From Cryptomeria japonica (lineage: Eukaryota > Streptophyta > Pinopsida > Cupressales > Cupressaceae): a stretch of 64,000 bases of DNA. Positions 38,269-49,115 of the stretch are shown here, piece after piece. The position numbers and the translations under genes were made by a program. The notes below the pieces were generated by a model. The model ran no database searches. It had not been told where the DNA came from and saw only the letters and a list, made by a program, of their open reading frames with translations. The stretch's first letter is position 1. Every line of letters starts with the position of its first letter. The DNA is taken from the NCBI RefSeq assembly GCF_030272615.1, contig NC_081406.1:109131283-109195282 (forward strand), given 5' to 3'.

Positions 38269-39030
38269 TGTAGACACCTAAAATTGTCATGTCTAATTAA
38301 ATAAATATTTTATTTATTTAATTATCTAAGCCTAATTCTTCTATTAATTAAATAAATCTTTATTTATTTAATTAATTCATTTATCCTCTTCTAGCCTTAT
38401 TTCTCATTTAAATAAATACATTTATTTATTTAAATTACCCCTTTTTCCTAAATTAAATAAATATTTTTATTTATTTAATTGTCTTATTCTTCTATTAATT
38501 AAATAAATCTTTATTTATTTAATTAATTCATTATCTTTTTCTACACATGACACATGTCATTCATCTCTTAATTCCTACACTACCTACCTCTTTCATTATT
38601 TTGGTATTTCTTATACCTACCCTTTAATCCTAGCCGACCTCTCTTTTTACACCTCTCAATCTTAACCCTCCATTTCTTATTGTGTCTTCTATTTAAGGAG
38701 ATGCTTTCTTCATTGTCTAACCCTAACTACTTGATCAATTGACTACACTACAATTCTACTTGCAACCACATTCCGTTCTTTGTTGAGCTCTTGTGCATAC
38801 AAAAATCTGAGAGCAAGCATATCAAACAAGATCAATGGAGATAGGAAGAATGGAGATCTAAACCCTAGTGGACATGTGATGGTATAATCTTTGTGATTTT
38901 GAGTTATTTGCATTGTCTTAGGTTATCTTCATATGTTATGGTGGATCTTTGTTCATTGTTAGGCTAGGGTTTTGTGGTTGAATCCATTTTAGTCTTTCAA
39001 TATTGTTGTTTATTGCTATCCATTTTCACC
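38269..39030 (+). repeat. LTR of the TGTAGACACC-type family, plus orientation
   Basis: It starts TGTAGACACCTAAAATTG at 38269. A series of palindromic tracts of the form ATTAAATAAAT...ATTTATTTAAT follows (about 38300-38530, at least four), then a TATA-like CTATTTAAGG (38688-38697). The end is not defined and no primer-binding site is seen after it. Confidence 0.5.
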
Positions 39031-42012
39031 ATATACAGATAGTAAAGAGATCTATAGCTCCAATAGACTAAAGATCATTCAAACCTTATTGAGAAAAGGT
39101 ATTATAATTCAAATTTATCCCAACATAGACTATTTGAGATCGTTCATGTCTCTAAATTAAATTAAAATTTATAGTGATAATTATAAATAACTAAAACTAG
39201 GAGGATCACACCTATGCATATTGTTCATAGGAAAATATTTGCTTGACCAATCAACAAAAATATTGTTCAATCTTTTATTATGCTTAGTGGCATAATCAAA
39301 TTAATTGTTGATCCTTAAAGCTAACACTTCAGGGAAAGAACCTTATAGGAAGTTCAATGAAAGGGGGAGGAATTGTGTTTCACTAAACAACCTTAGAGAT
39401 TTTAGAAGCTAACTCTTCTTTTTAATTCAAGGGGAAAGGAAAGGGATATAAAGAAACAAATATAAGAAAACCTAAGTCTAAGGCGATCCACCAAAGCTTT
39501 TACAACACGTTAAGTTCCCTTAAGGGATAATAGAAAATGTGGAGCCCCTAAATCCTAAGCACAAAATGTCGCATACTCTTCAATATTGGAGGGAGAATAT
39601 AATGCATAAGTTCATAAAGACATAACATACAAATTAAGTATCCTAAGTAGATAATTAAAGATAGTGATAACTCAAAGTACTATGGAAACAACTATAAAAT
39701 AGGAACCTAAGATTAAGGGATAATGAATACAATAGAACTACCATCAACAAGTAAATTCAAATATTCGAAGGTTTCCTCTATATTTGCAATGTAGGACTCA
39801 TAAAATAATTATTAAAATTAGATATAAAGTACTTGCCTTAATAAACCGCCTATAAATAATAATGGTCTTACTAAATTGAATCACAAGAAGCTTGATAAGG
39901 AAAAAATAAGCTCATTAGAAGATGATGGTAAAATATATTAGAGCATGGCATTAATCACTTCTAATCCCACTATTTAGTGTCCACATTAAATGCTTCAAAT
40001 AAACAATAAAAATATTTGTAAGTACTACTATAGAGGATTCCTTAGTCATAGAATCAATTAAAGTCTCAAGAGAATTATATAAAGTCCATATGTTATCTTA
40101 AAATTAAATATTTTCTCAAGATTTAAACATTACAACTATATCATGATGATATGGGTGAAATTCAATAAGAGGTATAAAAATATATATTGTACGATCATCC
40201 AAAAATGGGCATTCACTAAAGTCACCATACATCATCTAGATTATATTTTATAGTTCATGAGGGATCCCAATTTGAGTGGTGTCAACATCTTAAAATTAGT
40301 CCTAATACATAATCAATCTAGTTCTTCCATAACTAAAAATAAGTGGGTTTAAGAACCAATCCATAAACAATTGTCAAGAGTTTGAACCATATAAAATTCT
40401 CTAAGATTTTTCACTAAGACTTAAAGTTCCATTTACCCAATTTGATTTGTATAGGATTTTTTTATATGAATGTTAACTCCTAAAATTAGATTAAGAAATT
40501 AGACTAACAAATAAAATCAAGAATACTTCCAAAATATAACTATATGTCCATTCATGAAATATATAAACACCAATTGTTAGAAATCCCTTGACCATTAAAA
40601 AGTTTTGGCACTTTATCTTAGTCTAATTATAATGCATATCTAGAAGATATATTTTTAAAATAAAATCACAATCACCTTGATCAGAATTATTAAAAATATG
40701 TATATTAGAATGTAGAGCTTAGAAATATCCTTCTAACACTTATAAGAAGTCAATTTTTGGCAATCTAGGTAAAATTTATTCCTATTTTCATGCAAAGTGC
40801 TTATAAAGATAAATGGAACCGCAATTAACTTTAGAGCACAACCAAAATTTTACTCTATAATAGCTAAATCTAAAAAAAAAAGTGGGATTGCTAAAATTGT
40901 TGCTAAATGTAGTGGCTTCCAAAACCCTACTAAAATAATGGATTCATTAAAGTTACCAAACTATGTGAAATAAGGATTATTGGTTTTATGTTAATGTAGG
41001 TAATGGTACATTGCAAAGTACTTTATAACAAGTTGAGGGGCCACATGCCAATTTATGAAGGAGGTGTGTGAGATAGAGATAGGCTTTAAACAACATGCAA
41101 CCCACTAGAGATTGTAACTTATAGTAGCCCTCTAGACTAAAGGTGTCAATAATCACTTTTGTGGTCACTAACTATGAAGAGGGGGCATGGTTTAGGGTTT
41201 GGGGCACACACTTGAAAGCACTTGTACAATTAAAATACCTAAAAAACTTGTAGTATGGTACATGATAGGTAATATTCATTGTAACTCTTATATTCTAAAA
41301 ATAAAATATAATTGCACACTACAAGTCGTACATGCAAAGAATGAATAGAATGTAAAATAAAAAAATTGTATGATATTGTTGTGCCTCCACAACTCACGCC
41401 ATGTTTCTCACTTGAGAAAACAGGGGACCTCCTTTTTATTTTGAGCTTTCACTCTCGTTTCTTGTCTTCCTTCCTTTCTCTTTCTACTATTTCTTCTTTA
41501 ATTTTTTCCTCTTCCTTCTTTTTTCCCTTTTTTGTGTTCCTTTCCTCTCTGCATTCTTTCTGAGCTTGCAGGGATTGGGGTTTAAAGATCCCTTTTTTGT
41601 TTTGGAGGTGGGGATCCCTGACCACCGACTTTATCTCTACTTTTTCCTCCCAAGGTAGGGATCAGGGATCTTTCTATCCCCAACTCTTGACAGTCTCTTT
41701 CAAGGATGGGGCGTTGGAGGTATACATTTTAGTTTTCCCAAGCGCACCTGCTACCCCCAAAGGGGCATCATCTCCTCACCCACCCTAGTTCACATTAAAT
41801 GCACCTTTTTTAAGCCTATATAAACTCAAATTTGGGATCATTTCCTCACTTTTCTTTTGATTGTTTTCCAATTTGTAGAGCTTATGAGTGTGCATGTGAG
41901 GAGGTTTCTTAGGTGATTTCTTTGATCTGAAAGTGGGTGTGCAACATTTCTTTCTAGAGGTAGGTTTTTCTCTTGTTGCTTTCGTAGCTCTTGTTTTTTT
42001 GCGCTAGGGTTT
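39031..42012. other. AT-rich sequence, then a pyrimidine-rich and GGGAT-motif stretch
   Basis: 39.0-41.3 kb shows no gene. From about 41440 a long C/T-rich stretch precedes two copies of a GGGATC...CCCAACTC hairpin motif (about 41608-41700), the same motif that is tandemly repeated at 48.7-49.1 kb on the other side of the LTR element. A TATATAAA sequence near 41818 is the only promoter-like signal. Confidence 0.4.
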
Positions 42013-43203
42013 TGATGCAAAGGAAACCTACACTAAAACCTTTACAACCTTCAAATGGATCAGTTAGACCAACAAACCATCATGGACACTCTTTCAACAA
42101 ATCCTCTTGTTCTAGGATAATATTGATACCTTGATCTAAGGCCAAAGGAACACAATGAAGCATTACAATCAAAGGTGTGCACAACCATTCTAGGTCTAGA
42201 CTGCAACAGGATACCCTCAAAACAACACAAGGACACCATTTACACAAACTCAAGGTGGTCTTGTAATTACCAACAATGATGATGCCAAATCAGTCCTAGT
42301 AGGTTACTCCAAATACTCATGGGCATAACTCTTTCAATGAGGAATGTAGGAATTGACCAAGGGTATTTAAGAAGTCTCCAATCATGGCCAAACAATAGCA
42401 GCAAGGGTTAAGGACCATTGATTCAACCAAACATCCAATCTCAAGATTGTCCTACTTCTTTAAGCCTCCATTAGGACTCCCACAAAAGTCAAATGCATTA
42501 AGAATGTTACACACAAAGATGGCACCACTTGGTACATATCACAAACAACTTCAAACTAAAGTTTCCAACCTTGAATAGTGCCTAAACCTCTTAAATTTAT
42601 CACTGCAACAAAATTTGCACTCCAAACCCTCCTTCTCGGTCTGTCACATGAGGTTGCCAGACCCACAGTCATAAAAATCCACTTGCCACTGACATGGCTT
42701 GCCCTACCACTACCAAAATATGAAAAAAAACTCTAATACCTAGCATTCCCCAAAGTTACAGATTTATTTGACAAGGGAATGCTAAGTTATGTACATTTTT
42801 GTCCAAAACCCCTAGATAGTGAGGGTTTCAGACCTATTTATAGTCAAATGTCTCTAACTTTGTCTTCCCTTAGTGGATCAAGCCCAAATTGGTTGGAAAT
42901 GAAATTAGACTCTCTCCCCATTCTAGTAATGTTGGGTTTGTACCATGGGAGCACTATACTCGACCGTACAAAGTGGCCGTTATAACAAAAATGTGAAAAA
43001 GTGCAGAAAACATAGCAAGTTCTATTATTTCTTCTCCAAAATTACATCCATCAACCTCCCTTCGGTCAGAGAAAGACACATTTATATCCCTTACACTCCT
43101 TCCAAATGGTTCTAACTATATTTTGAATCAGTTAGCCATTGGAGAGATTAGTTGACACAATGAACCCAAAAAGATGTAAAAGTTGCACTAGCAACTTTTG
43201 ACA
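42013..43203 (-). repeat. 3' LTR of the minus-strand Ty3/gypsy-like element
   Basis: This 1191-bp block aligns end to end with 46826-48018. Minus-strand ends are TGTCAAAAG and ...TGCATCA. In the first 265 or so aligned bases I count about 30 differences, so the insertion is old. The sequence just inside it is only weakly purine-rich (GGGTAAAAATAACAAAG), so the polypurine tract is uncertain. Confidence 0.85.
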
Positions 43204-43452
43204 ATAGTGAGTGTTTACTTTGTTATTTTTACCCTAACACATTCGAGAAAAGAAATTTGGAGTGCTTTCTGAGCTGAGAAAGATTGTTGGTTGATAATTG
43301 TTGAAGTTGCATTATGATTTGTAATCAAGCTGATTTGAAGGTTGCAAAAGATCGAACTAGTGTGCACTTGGACATTCAACCGATAAACGAGGCAGCGTGA
43401 GTAAAATAAGGTATTTCTTTGAAAATCCTGATTCGAATCTTGTTCATCTAAA

Positions 43453-44928
43453 ATGGCATCATCTTGAAAGTCTGTAGAAAGGTTAATGATTACATCTGAG
43501 CCAATGGAAGTTGTAGAGGCTGAACAAATTGTGTCGTATAATGCATTATCACAAGTTACTAGTGGAGTTTTAGTAAAAGGAGATTTGTTGAGCTATATTG
43601 ATTGTAAGATTGAGGATCTAGGATCACTACATATTTACACTCAACTAAAATCTCTCTGTGATGAGAATGGAAAGATTCAAACACAGTATGCTAGGGTTTT
43701 CGAGAAAGGTTTTCACAACATCGCTTATTTTCTAGAAGATTTTGAGGAAGAGCATATTAGAATTATTTTGAGTCGGGTTCATGGTGAGAACATGTACTTA
43801 GAGAGAACTCACACAATTACTAAGGAAGCCATTCAGACTGTAACTGGTTATTATTCAATCGGGGAAGTACCTACGCTGAGATGAATTTTAAAAGAGACAG
43901 TCTACTCTCTAACCGGTTCAACATGTGACAAACGTGCTTTTTTTGTTAACAATATTAGGGACCCAACGGTGAAACTGGCAACTATGGTTATAGGCTACTG
44001 AGTATTTTACTCCAGTAGACTAAATAGTGTTCCATCTGCAACAATTCATACAGCTCATAGGATGATAGTTGAAAATGCAGATTATGATCTTTGTGAGGCT
44101 ATTAGGAGCCAATTGTTTCTAAATATGCAATCTATCAAGAAGGATAGAAGTCTAAAGTTCAAGTATGGACAACTATTGGTCGGGTTATTCTTTTATTTTC
44201 AAAATTTTCTACCAAGAATAGGTGATATTGAATGGTCAAAGGACCTACCCGTATTCACACAAATCAAGAATAGCGTCAAGGCTGTAAAGAATACTTTTCC
44301 TGCTACTATGAATAAGTATTTCAATGAGTTTAAGAAGAATATGAGCATGAGAATGAGATTTCCTGAAGATGTGAGACATTTTGCAAAAGACATTGTTTTC
44401 ACAGTTACAACTGATTTTTGTTTGATGCAAGCAATTGAGCCAAGAAAAGAAGAAATGGAAGATATGAGTTATGAGGTGAACCATGACTTACTGGTTGGTT
44501 ATGATAATAACCTATTAGCATCTCCTAAAGATTAAAAAAAGACAAAACTGGATATTGTGGTAGTCTAGGATGCTCAAGCCAAAACCAATATTGCTCCTGC
44601 CACAAGTGGGAAAGGAAAGAAAAAGAAAACTGATGAAGCACCTCTGATGATGAAGAATACAAGGGTGACTCAGAGTATCCAAACCAAAAAGGAAATGGCA
44701 CCTAAAGTCTATACAAAGAAGGAGAATGTATCAAAGAAGAGAAATCGAAAACTTATTCTCCAAGAAGAATCTGAGGGTACTGATACCAAAGAAGACCCTA
44801 AGATGATGAAAGCTACCAGTAGAGTAGCAAAGTCAGTAAAGGAAGTTCCAAAGGCAACTATGCCTATTGATATCTCAACTTTCAAGCCTGATACCCATTT
44901 TGAAAGAACAGTTGAAGATGGACTTTAA
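43453..44928 (+). pseudogene. 492-codon antisense reading frame inside the LTR element, family unknown
   Basis: One plus-strand frame runs from ATG 43453 to TAA 44926-44928 without a frameshift. It is interrupted only by TGA 43465, TGA 43882, TGA 43999, TAA 44533 and TAG 44566; each is one C-to-T change from CGA, CAA or CAG. The product would have a globular helical N-terminal 360 residues (RVHGENMYL, TITKEAIQTVTGYY, LLVGLFFYFQNFLP, KYFNEFKKNM) and a Lys/Glu-rich tail suited to nuclear localisation. It lies between protease and 3' LTR, opposite to gag-protease. This recalls the extra antisense ORFs of Grande/RIRE2-type Ty3 elements, but I cannot assign the family. It shows no RT, integrase or envelope motif. 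Confidence 0.75.
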
Positions 44929-44999
44929 TGTTTTTTGCATGAGACTAGCTTAATTCAGTTAAGTTGTTGTTGTATATGCTGAACACTTTGATACAAATT

Positions 45000-45002
<3 letters not shown>

Positions 45003-45069
<67 letters not shown>
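45003..45069. repeat. (TA)n microsatellite
   Basis: A pure TA run of about 67 bp, with a second shorter interrupted TA run at about 45103-45130. Both lie between the antisense frame and the protease remnant. Confidence 0.97.
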
Positions 45070-45071
<2 letters not shown>

Positions 45072-45273
45072 CTTTTTCAATTTGGCATTAAATTTTTTTT
45101 TTTATATATATATATATATATGTATATATATTACTCCTTCTCACCTACCACCATGACAATAGAGCCCACTTGCTTATCCACACCTTCATCCGGTAGAGGG
45201 TTCAAGGTAAATGACTCACCGTTTTTGGTTATGTGTTTTTTTCCCCATCATGTTGAGCATTGAAATCATACTG

Positions 45274-45612
45274 TCATGGGTGTCCTAGAAGCAAATTATA
45301 GGCATCCATGGGGATCACATCACATAGGACTCTATCCATATACCCCCTAATCTGAAATTCTACCCAAGATTGTTCATTTACAAGCACTTGTTGGCCCTTA
45401 CTTAACCAAGACACCTTATAAGGGGTAAGATGAGGGATTCTCTTCAATCCTAATTTCTCAACCATTTCTAATGACACAAAGTTATCTGTAGCCCCTAAAT
45501 CAACTATGACTCTACATACCTTCCCACCAGGCTTACAAGAAGTTATGAAAAGTGACTTCCTTTGTGGTGGCTCCTTGGTACTTGGAACCTTCAAGAGTGT
45601 CCTCCTCATCAT
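45274..45612 (-). pseudogene. Ty3/gypsy-type aspartic protease remnant
   Basis: The minus-strand frame reads SLFITSCKPGGKVCRVIVDLGATDNFVS, then VEKLGL, and ends with DVIPMDAYNLLLGHP. These are the hallmarks of the plant retrotransposon protease (RVP_2) family: the active-site loop, the LGL strand and the second LLG. The active site is Asp-Leu-Gly (GAT TTA GGG) instead of Asp-Ser/Thr-Gly, so it should be inactive. Reverse transcriptase should follow downstream on the minus strand but is absent; the antisense frame begins within 350 bp instead. Confidence 0.85.
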
Positions 45613-46744
45613 TAGGATCTCTCCAAATTATGGATCTGTAGGCTTATTTGGTGTATTAACACTTTGACAATATTCCTCTTGCATTAGTTGGTTCCTCCTA
45701 TCTCCTCCATGGGAACTAGAGGCCTGCTTTTCAGGACATTTGAAGTTTGGATGTCCTACTTGGTTACAATTATAACACCTACCAGTGAAGGTGCTTGAAC
45801 CTCTTCCTGATCTACCATTCTTTCCTCTTCCATTGAGCCTTCTCCCTCTAAAACTCCCTCTACTGCTTGAGTCCCCACTTTGTTCATTGTGGTTAGACTC
45901 TCCTTGATGTCTTTGGGACTGATTTCTGGCCCAGAAGTTCCTCTCCCTCTGAAACTTCTACCTCTTCCTCTACTTTATTGATCACTCTTCCTTTTCAACT
46001 TTTCTTCCGCCCTCAATGCCACTTGGAAACACTCCTCCATGGTCTTGGGAACAAGAAGTATGACCTCATCTTGGATATTGAATCTTGGGCCATTAAGGTA
46101 TCTAACCACCTCTTCTATTTCATTCTCCACATGTCTTGATCTCATGTTGAGTTTATGAAACTCTTCAGTGTAGGCACCCACATCCATATCTTTTTGTTTC
46201 AATTTTTGCATCCCTCTAAATACTTGAACCTCATAATCAACAGTTAGGAACTTTCCTTTTAGTTTGTTCACCATCATATACCATGAATTAATCATGGATT
46301 TGTTTTTCTTCACCCTTTCTCCTTGGGTGTAGTTCCACCAAACCAAGGCAGAACCCTTCAACTTGGTCTGTCAACAAATTTCTGCTTCTTATCTTCAGGC
46401 ACCTCCTTGTACTCAAAGTAATTGTTCAAGGGATAAATCCACTTTTTCAACTCCTCAACATCCATCTTGCCTCCATACATAGGAAGCTCCATCTTTACAT
46501 CAGCAAATTCTCCTTTCATTGTTTTCAAAGCATTCATGAACCTTCTTTCTTAAGGAGGGATCTCCTCTTCCTAAGGTCTTGTAGAAGGGGTCTCACCTTC
46601 ACCTTCTCTTCCTTCTTCTTCTTTGGGTTCCCTATCACTCTCTTCACCCCTATCTCTCCTTCTCTCTTTGGCCTTCAATGCTTCCACCTCTTCTGTTAGG
46701 GCTTTCAATTCCCTAGCCACTGCAAATCCAGCTTTGGGAGGCAT
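45613..46744 (-). pseudogene. Ty3/gypsy gag remnant with zinc knuckle
   Basis: Gag starts at ATG 46744 with an acidic Glu/Lys/Arg-rich N-terminus. It continues through MELPMYGGKMDVEELKKW (the conserved retro-gag opening), a frameshift, then ALVWWNYTQGERV and MDVGAYTEEFHKL. It ends with a CCHC knuckle, CYNCNQVGHPNFKCPEK (about 45777-45727), after an Arg/Gly/Ser-rich stretch. Stops near the N-terminus and at least one frameshift near 46365-46375 disable it. Gag then protease, with a TGGTATC primer site upstream, fits a Ty3/gypsy element. Confidence 0.88.
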
Positions 46745-46809
46745 ATTGCTTACTCAAAATCACCTACCCTTCTTCACACATTGGTACCTTCCCTTACCAA
46801 AATGAGCAT

Positions 46810-46822
46810 GGCTTGGATACCA
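46810..46822 (-). promoter_or_regulatory. Primer-binding site of the minus-strand element
   Basis: Minus strand TGGTATCCAAGCC lies three bases inside the 5' LTR end. TGGTATC matches the 3' CCA end of the tRNAs used by many plant LTR elements; the following bases differ from the initiator-Met pattern. Confidence 0.65.
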
Positions 46823-46825
46823 CTA

Positions 46826-48018
46826 TGATACAGAGACAACCTACACTTAAACCTTTACAATCTTCAAATGGATCAGTTAGACCAACAAACCATCATGGAT
46901 ACTCTTTCAACAAATCCTCTTGTTCTAGGACAATATTGAAACCTTGCTCTAAGGCCAAAAGAACACAATGAAGCATTAAAATTAAATGTTTTCACAGCCA
47001 TTATAGGTCTAGAATATAGCAGGAGACCCTCAAAACAACACAAGCACACCATTTACACAAACTCAGGGTGGTCTTGTAACTGCCAACAATGATGATGCCA
47101 AATCAGTCCTAGTAGGTTACTCTAGATACTCATGAGTATAACTCTTTCAATGAGGAATTTAGGAAATAAGAAAGGTTATTTAAGAAGTCTCCACTCATGG
47201 CCAAACAATAGCAACAAGGGTTAATGACCATTGATTCAACCAAATATCCAATCTCAAGACTATTCTACTTCTTTAGGCCTCCATTAGGACTCCCACAAAA
47301 GTCAAATGCATTAAGAATGTTGTACAAAAACATGGTACCACTTGGTACATGTCACAAACAACTTAAAACTGAATTTTCCAACCTTTAATAGTGCCTAAAC
47401 CTCTTAAATCTACCACTGCAACAAAATTTGCATTCCAAACCCTCCTTCTCGATCTATCACATGAGGATTCCAAACCCACAGTCACAAAAATCCACTTGCC
47501 ACTGACATGGCTTGCCCTGATACTACTAAAATATGAAAATAGACTCTCATACATATCATTCCCCAAAGCTATAGATTTATTTGACAAGGGAATGCTAAGT
47601 TATGTACATTTTTGTCCAAAAACCCTAGACAGTGAGGGTTTCAAACCTGTTTAAAGTCAAATGCCTCCAACTTTGTCTTTCCTTGGTGGATCAAGCCCAA
47701 ATTTATTAGAAATTAAATTATAATCTCTCCCCTTTCTATCGATGTTAGGTTTGTACCATGGGAGCACTGTACTCGACCGTATAAAGTGATTGTTACAGCA
47801 AAAACTTGAAAAAGTGCAAAAAATAGAGCAAGTTCTATTATGTAAATTCTCCAAAATTACATCCATTAACCTCCCTTCGGTTAGAGAAAGACACATTTAT
47901 ACCCCTTACACTTCTCCAAACTGGTTCTAACTATATTTTGAATCAGTTATCCATTGGAGAGATTAGTTGACACAATGAACCCAAAAAGATGTAAAAGTTG
48001 CACTAGCAACTTTTGACA
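46826..48018 (-). repeat. 5' LTR of the minus-strand Ty3/gypsy-like element
   Basis: A 1193-bp block matching 42013-43203. It is placed as 5' LTR by the adjacent primer-binding site and the minus-strand gag start at 46744. The five bases outside the element (GGTTT left, AAGTT right) do not match, so no target duplication is visible and one end may be rearranged. Confidence 0.87.
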
Positions 48019-48689
48019 AAGTTGACAACTTTTGTCTCACTATACAAAATCACTTTAAATACCATAAATACAAAATCCACATGCTACAAAGGGCTTCAAG
48101 ACATGGATTATGTCAATTCCACTCCCATACCACAAATTGGGAGGCATTGACCACCTTTGACCAAAAGGTCCCGATTGGATACATTCAAGCAATTGGCAGC
48201 AATTCCTACAAGATGACTTCACATGACTTCACAATGTTTCACAATGTTCCTCAAGATATTATTACATTCCAAGTGAACAACCAAAAATGAAAAGAGAAGA
48301 CAAATTCCATAGAGGCCCCCCTTGGACCCATACGTGCTCCTGCACTAGGTTTTGTCCTGCATTGTTTTTGTAATCTCCTTATTTTTATTTGTTTTCTTTA
48401 TTTTCATTGATGTGTGGACCCATAGAGATAAACCCCTACCTTTCCACCAATGGTGAAAGTATGTGTTGGGGCTTCTATTTTGGTTTTTCCTTGCATTATC
48501 TACTAATTGGTGTGTGTCCTAGTTAGTTTAGATGTTGCCTCTAATTTAGTTTTTGATTGATTTCAATAAGTGGGCTTCTCACCCCTATTTGTGTCCTAAA
48601 TTCTATTTGTGAACCCCTCAGTCATAAGATCAAAACAAGTTTTATATATTTCTCTTTCTAAGTGGCTAAAAGTTGTGCACATCAAATAA

Positions 48690-49115
48690 CCTAAGTTAGG
48701 ATCGGGGATATCTCTATCCCCAACCCCCGACTAGCATAGTGAAAAGGAACGAAGATCCTTGTGAGGATCAAGGATGTTGACACCCCTGATACCCAAAACT
48801 GGGTTGGGGATATCAATATCCCTGACCCTTGATGACCTAACAACATTGTGCCTCAAGGTAGGGATTGAGGATATTCACATCCCTGGCCCCTCAAAGACTT
48901 ATCATGTGCAAAAGTGGGACCGGAGATGCTCACATCCCTGACCCCCTATACCAATTCCACACCATAAAGTAGGGATCGAGGATGTTCACATTCCCGACCC
49001 CTAACAACCTAGAGATCAATGCAAGGAAGGGATTGAGGATGTTCACATCCCTAATCCCCAAAGGTTTTACTATATTCTACAAGGTAGGGATCGAAGCACT
49101 TACTATCTCCAACCC
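48690..49115. repeat. Degenerate tandem repeat of a hairpin-forming GGGATC motif
   Basis: About eight copies, spaced about 45-65 bp, of GGGATCGAGGATGTTCACATCCC followed by a CTGACCCC-type tail, starting near 48701, 48765, 48812, 48858, 48917, 48969, 49027 and 49085. Each has an internal inverted repeat (GGATGT...ACATCC). Two related copies lie at 41608-41700. Confidence 0.8.

Noticed and set aside
44964-45263. Ile/Tyr-rich 99-codon frame
   Set aside because: Translation of (TA)n; no protein signal outside it.
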